Assembly: GCA_963965975.1 (NCBI GenBank)
Contig: OZ014411.1
Span: 10,671,501-10,735,500 of the forward strand
Direction of reading: 5' to 3'
Length of the DNA: 64,000 bases
Source: Xestospongia bergquistia
Taxonomy: Eukaryota; Porifera; Demospongiae; Haplosclerida; Petrosiidae
Part shown: positions 59,301 through 64,000 of the stretch, one piece after another
Position numbering within the stretch: position 1 is the stretch's first letter
How the letters are laid out: every line of letters begins with the position of its first letter
Notes under the pieces: model-generated
Told to the model about the DNA's origin: nothing
Database searches by the model: none
Seen by the model: only the letters and a program-made list of their open reading frames with translations
Position numbers and translations under genes: made by a program

Positions 59301-61202
59301 CATTATTCATAATTATAGTCTTATCAACATGTTGAGTTCAGTATATTCTCTATCTATTTTTACTATTTACCAAGCATCATTTTATAAAGTAATAAACATT
59401 GCAGTCATCAAGCTTTATTTGACATTCAGTTTGGATCTTTAACTACATTCTCACACTGAATTCTAAAGCTGTGACAAAGGTTGCTAGTATGGGGCAAATA
59501 CTGTTCAAGTTATATGTTTAGTTGTCTATGGAAAGTCTGATATTTTGCTCAACTATCTTTTTCCAAAAGTTATTTCTGTGTGATATTTATTCATGTATAA
59601 TGTATTATATTTACCAAATATGGTATTACATCATTGTTACTTTTGTTTACTTTACATACCTCAATTTTAACAAAATACAGACAGTATATTCCTGAGCTGG
59701 GTGGGACATAAATATTAGTCAGTTAACTAGACTCCTATTACATTTAATGTCATGGAGTCAACAAAACTAAGTAATGCTGTTCTGGAAGCATGAGGAAAAT
59801 TTTCAAAATACATGCATGGTCAAAGCTAGGACAATTTATGAAAATGGTTTATTGTCCTAAATAATCCTCCAATATATTGATGACACAAATTTTGATAACC
59901 AGTAAATCTTTTTACAATGCACGTGGTCTATATTGTTGTAGGTGTTTATAGTATGTTGCTATAACTAACTGCAATTAATTCAATGTAAAGATTGATTGGT
60001 TGATTTAGCTAATGTATAGGTATACAGGTTGTTTGTAGTAAACCTATTTGATGTTAAAAAGTAAACATGACACTGTTTTGATAATTAATGTAACTAGAAT
60101 TGACTGTTGTTGTAGCTAATGGTTAGAACTAATAACAATTTTTGCATTGTGTATATATGGATGCCTGCAATCCAAATAATATTCATTAATGGCTTTAAAA
60201 ATATAACACTAATTTAAAGACACATCCTGTTTTGGCTACCATTAACTATGAAATTGACAGTACATATGCTTTAATAAATTACTTCTCAGAAAGGGCGTTT
60301 AGCAACAGACTAGCTAGAAAATTTACAATTAAACTTTTATAGTTTAATAATCAATCATTGATATTATTGAATCAATTGTTATATATATGCATCAAACTAC
60401 TGTCTACAGTGTTGATATGGACATAGATACATTCATGTTAGACAGTTCTCCATGTAGTTGTATGTACTTAATATCCATATTGTAGTTGGTTATTATGTAA
60501 TGATTATAGTTTGTGTTATCAACATGTTAAGTTATGTATCTGATTTTACTTTTTATCAAAGATCATTTATCAAGCAATAAACATTACAGTCATTAGGCTA
60601 TTCATGGTCCTTCAACTACTTTTCCACATTGAATTCTATATCAAAAAAACATCTATATCATTATAGTTATTACTAATCAATTTAATAACAGCAGCTTCTC
60701 TATTATATATGTATTTATATGTGTGTGTGTATGTGTGTGTGTATACGTACACCTCTAAGGGGTTTCAAATTATAAAACTTTTAATGATAAGTTTAACTTA
60801 CAGTTGTATTAGTAGTATTTGATGTATTAATATTGTGCTGTATACTACTCCTCATTTCCTACAAATGCAACAAGAAATTGTAAAAATCAATTAATTGATG
60901 CTTTCTTATTCACTTACTAGTAAATGATAACTTATTATGGAAATAGAGAACAACATCAGTACAATGACTACACCAGTACTAAGTCCTGATAATTCAAGAC
61001 ATTTTGCTACTTTAGGCGAAATATTACAACAACAGCAGGTAGTGCTATCATTATGTAAAATAGAAAACCATCTTTTCACTTTGTTTTTCTTCACACTTGG
61101 TTTGGTAGTAATATCTTGAGTTGCAGACATCTCTATTTGTTCTACTCCAGGACTTAAATTGGATACAAATGTAGAGGTTTTTTTGACTTCTGTCTCCTCC
61201 AT
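56369..61202 (-). CDS. Frizzled-like seven-transmembrane receptor with CRD, 11 exons
   Basis: Exons (minus): 61202-60918, 60858-60802, 58978-58934, 58600-58393, 58341-58108, 58052-57806, 57741-57686, 57632-57525, 57454-57308, 57053-56857, 56809-56369. Phases close with GT-AG borders and give 674 residues. Exon 1 has a 70-residue hydrophilic start and one hydrophobic segment (VVIVLMLFSISII), which would be a signal anchor. Exons 4-5 form a Cys-rich region with the Frizzled-CRD pattern (CQYVFPLCDC...CQEV...TLW). Exons 6-11 carry seven membrane segments with Frizzled-class words (LNFPSIFLVYM, DSTIFCHVAG, LGLWWFFHV). The Wnt-coupling KTxxxW motif after the last helix is not visible. Exon 3 (15 residues) and the 1.8 kb intron before it are the weakest part. 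It probably acts as a plasma-membrane receptor of the Frizzled/Smoothened class; its ligand is unknown. Confidence 0.75.
59270..60640. repeat. Duplicated blocks in Frizzled-like intron
   Basis: About 59300-59470 and 60500-60640 share TATCAACATGTT, ATCA..TATAAAG/CAAGCAATAAACATT and ACATTGAATTCTA in the same order, so part of the intron is duplicated. 59960-60050 belongs to the dispersed family seen at 34300 and 41455. A TG-rich microsatellite lies at 60720-60743. Confidence 0.45.
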
Positions 61203-62605
61203 AATTTGTCAGGAAGATACTGTGATTAACAAAATGAAATTAGAATATAAATTTATTCATAATCTGGTATCATAAACTCGTTTGACAGGTATATGTTGTT
61301 ATTTATATATTATAATAATACTCAATTTTTATAATGAAACATATGTCATATAATATACTTTTTTGTATATTAAGTTTATTTTTTATAACAATAAATTAAT
61401 GTTAATTTTACTATATAATTATCTATACTATAATTTATGACCATTTTTGTAACTGTCGTAGTACAGACTAGTATCATTCATTGGTCTTTTTAAAAAAGTA
61501 GATTTATTATTACAGCAAAGTCCAAGTGTTTGCTTGTACAGCATCATACACATGAAGCATTTATTAGATTAACACACCGCTGTTTGAACACCATCAACTG
61601 ATTAGATATTTCTCATATACTGTATGTATCAGACACAAAGCAGCATTGATATTGGCAGAAATAATCAATATCTACTCAAAATTGATCAAAATCTTTCAAG
61701 TCTTTGCAGTATTGATTTATTTGTAGGTTAAGACTAAATTTCTAAGCATCTCAGATACAATTGGTCAAATAATGTTGTCTCTTGATCTGTTGAAACCACT
61801 AGTTAAGCACTCAAACCGAGACTTACAAAAGGCCATACTTAGTAATTAAGCGTGTTAACTCTGTTAAGTTAGTATCTAACTTGTTTATGGTTAAAAAGTT
61901 ATTTGGAACGTACTATAAGAAGCAAAAGAAAAATAAAAAAATAGCAAATTGCTTAGGAAGCCATTATGACTAATTAATATTAACGGAAGTGCTTTTTAAT
62001 TTCGTTGTAGTTAAAGTGTTTCCTACTTCTTACAGGAAGTACAGACTATTTCCTGCTTTGATATTCAGCTTAGGAAAAGTTAAGATCGTTAATTATGACT
62101 GATAAACCAGTGACTGTAAGCCTAGCTATATATTGAATTTCGTTGTTGTCCAGAACTCATGCTAAAAAATTTCATCACCAAGTTCGAATTCCCAGCTTTC
62201 TTGTCATCGTATGAATAGTTAATTAATTTATATATTGTCAATAGTGTTACATTATAATATGTAAGAACCTTTTTGTGAGTTAGTTGAACACGGAACATTA
62301 CTACCTTCCAACAAACTACAACTTTCACTACTTTGCATTAAAACTATCTTTTAGGAAACAACAAAAAACAAATAAATTAAAGTATCTTTTTAACAAACAG
62401 ATGTACTGCTGTGTACATGTAGTGTTCAACATTCTTACTATTTAGCGTATTTTTATGTATGGTTTAGTATCTATAAATGTGTTTGACAGTTTTCAACATA
62501 TTTAAATGCTACAACATACCAACCATGCAGTGCTGATAATATAACTTGAAGAATGTAATTTAGAAAGTCTTTAATAAATCTACAATAAAGTCCTGTTATA
62601 ATTAC
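61203..62605. other. Upstream region of Frizzled-like gene
   Basis: AT-rich DNA without a recognised gene. 62390-62620 resembles the 3' flank of the Frizzled-like gene (55840-56300), so part of it is duplicated. Confidence 0.35.
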
Positions 62606-62609
62606 GTTT

Positions 62610-62801
62610 AAATTGTATTAAAATTGTGTTAAAATTGCATTAAAATAGTATTAATATTATATTAATATTGTATTAAAATTGTGTTAAAATTGTGTTAATA
62701 TTACATTAAATTGTATTAAGATTGTTAAAACTGTGTTAAAATTGCATTAAAATTTCATTTAAAATGTGTTAAGATTGTGCTAAAATTGTGTTAAAATTGC
62801 G
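62610..62801. repeat. 11-bp-period AT-rich satellite, about 18 units
   Basis: Consecutive units of the type AAATTGTGTTA (variants GTA, GCA, ATA) repeat with a period of 11, with a few 9-10 base units. The array ends directly at the 3' flank of the decayed polo-box copy. Confidence 0.9.
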
Positions 62802-62837
62802 TCAATAAGAAATAAACAGCACTATATTATAGTACTA

Positions 62838-63562
62838 AAATTGCATGGGAACTGCAGCAGGTTGAGTGGATGTTACTTGACTTGATGTCCTTGAGTTAAG
62901 TTCTTCACTAACTTCTCTGTGGTTGTCCTAGCATCTCTCAATCTTTTAACTAACTTATCTGAACAACCATATATCTCAATACCTTCAAAACGATATGTAT
63001 GTAGTCATTTGGTCTCATCAATATATGTCACAGTTTACATAACCCCATGTCTGTAATACTGTATAAGTGAAGTACAGGAATATAATAAGTCTATTATAAC
63101 AGGTATGTGAGTTGGTGATCCTATAGTCACTTACAGGATACAGATATAGATCAAGTGATGTGGAGTGTAGTACGGGAAGTGGAAAGACTAATATACTATG
63201 TTTATAATTACAAGTATGTAAGCTGTTTCTATTAATGTAGATGATTATTACTTGTAATGTTCCATTAAAAACATGAAAAAGCAATAGGAGTCTCTGTCCT
63301 ATTTCATCCTCTTAGAAATGGAAGAACATTGTCATCGATCTCTCTCTCATTTACTGTCTCATTAGCCCGAGATAAAAAGGCTCTGATAACATTTTATAGT
63401 TCTCATTAATCCAATTAGCTTTTTAAAGGATTGTCCTTTAATTTTAGAAGTTTATTAACGTACAGTATAATGCATTATAAAATTTGAATTACTTTCAGTA
63501 AATGTTCAGATATGTGGTCCTTGAAATACTTGACAAGGTAATCTTCTTATACATGGTCTTAG
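62838..63562 (-). pseudogene. Decayed polo-box 2 region, fourth copy
   Basis: All three polo-box 2 exons can be traced: about 63562-63495 (RDYMSEH exon, altered), about 63372-63253 (HLSNGTLQ exon, several changes) and about 63045-62838 (VTYIDET..., where the CTA-CGT region is preceded by an in-frame TGA). Intron text also matches gene A. It is the most decayed of the four copies. Confidence 0.7.
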
Positions 63563-64000
63563 AATTTAACATTAACTTTCATTTATATATCACTATGAAA
63601 AGTACATATATATAGTACATGTACTTGTATATTACTTAATCAGGATTTATGTATACTTATGTATGTTAGATTAAATCTGTAGTCTTATACTTATCATGAT
63701 AATTATTGTTATTACAGATTACTTACTCACAAAAACAAAAGGTTCTACAACTCTCTACAATGTTGCTATGTAATTAACCCAATACATGTAGAAGTAACCA
63801 AGGTATGCATATGTTTACATTGCAACATATATACTTTATTCAAACACAGGCATAGCATTACTATACAATAGACTTATTCCTGTTATGATTATGCTATATA
63901 AGGTGAGGGAGGAGTGAGAGTTTGAGATATCGTCGATTATATTATTATATTTTAAAATTTATTAATATTTTTAATGCATAAGTTTTGCTTTACTGAGTCA
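63563..64000. other. Right edge, no gene recognised
   Basis: AT-rich DNA that may be intronic to the decayed polo-box gene extending beyond the window. No TIR or CARD-like exon was recognised here. Confidence 0.3.

Overview
The window looks like nuclear DNA of a sponge (demosponge, Amphimedon/haplosclerid-like); this is inferred from gene content and no database search was possible. It is very AT-rich, its genes either lack introns or have many small GT-AG introns, and its families (right-handed beta-helix multi-pass receptors, an intronless secreted fibrinogen-like protein, TIR/CARD-like genes, a Frizzled-like receptor, an M8 metallopeptidase) fit a basal animal. No operon-like or prokaryotic organisation is visible.

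Layout. 1-3329 and 19923-23510 are two diverged direct copies of one 3.3-3.6 kb segment; between them lie two large beta-helix/multi-TM receptor genes (3499-7341 minus; 11267-14853 plus, with one frameshift), a broken third copy (about 8360-8788 minus) and a secreted fibrinogen-like gene (16862-17905 plus). A coiled-coil gene or pseudogene (plus) runs into the second segment copy. 23511-24760 is a decayed Ty3/gypsy element. 25501-27228 (minus) is a PTR2/POT-like transporter, followed by a palindromic MITE and a collapsed pseudogene of the same transporter. 30393-35917 (minus) is a 19-exon leishmanolysin-like metallopeptidase whose exon phases all close. 36000-39240 is mostly empty. 39242-40237 (minus) is an intronless V8/trypsin-like serine protease. 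40450-46100 is repeat-rich, with two LINE remnants.

46221-54800 (minus) is the most interesting part: two TIR genes in tandem. The downstream gene (50274 to 46221) is TIR - linker - linker - CARD-like. The upstream gene (53720 to 50589) can be spliced in frame as TIR - linker - CARD-like - polo-box 2, so it may be a fusion of an innate-immune type receptor with the phosphopeptide-reading module of a polo-like kinase. A dead polo-box 1 exon sits in the intron before it, and three further polo-box 2 copies (54006, 54554, 62838) are broken. 56369-61202 (minus) is a Frizzled-like 7TM receptor with a cysteine-rich domain, in 11 phase-consistent exons. 62610-62801 is an 11-bp-period satellite.

The genes do not form one pathway. 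Most encode surface, secreted or signalling products (receptors, proteases, a transporter), set among duplicated and transposon-derived DNA. Exon models were built by hand from splice signals and reading phase; there is no transcript evidence.
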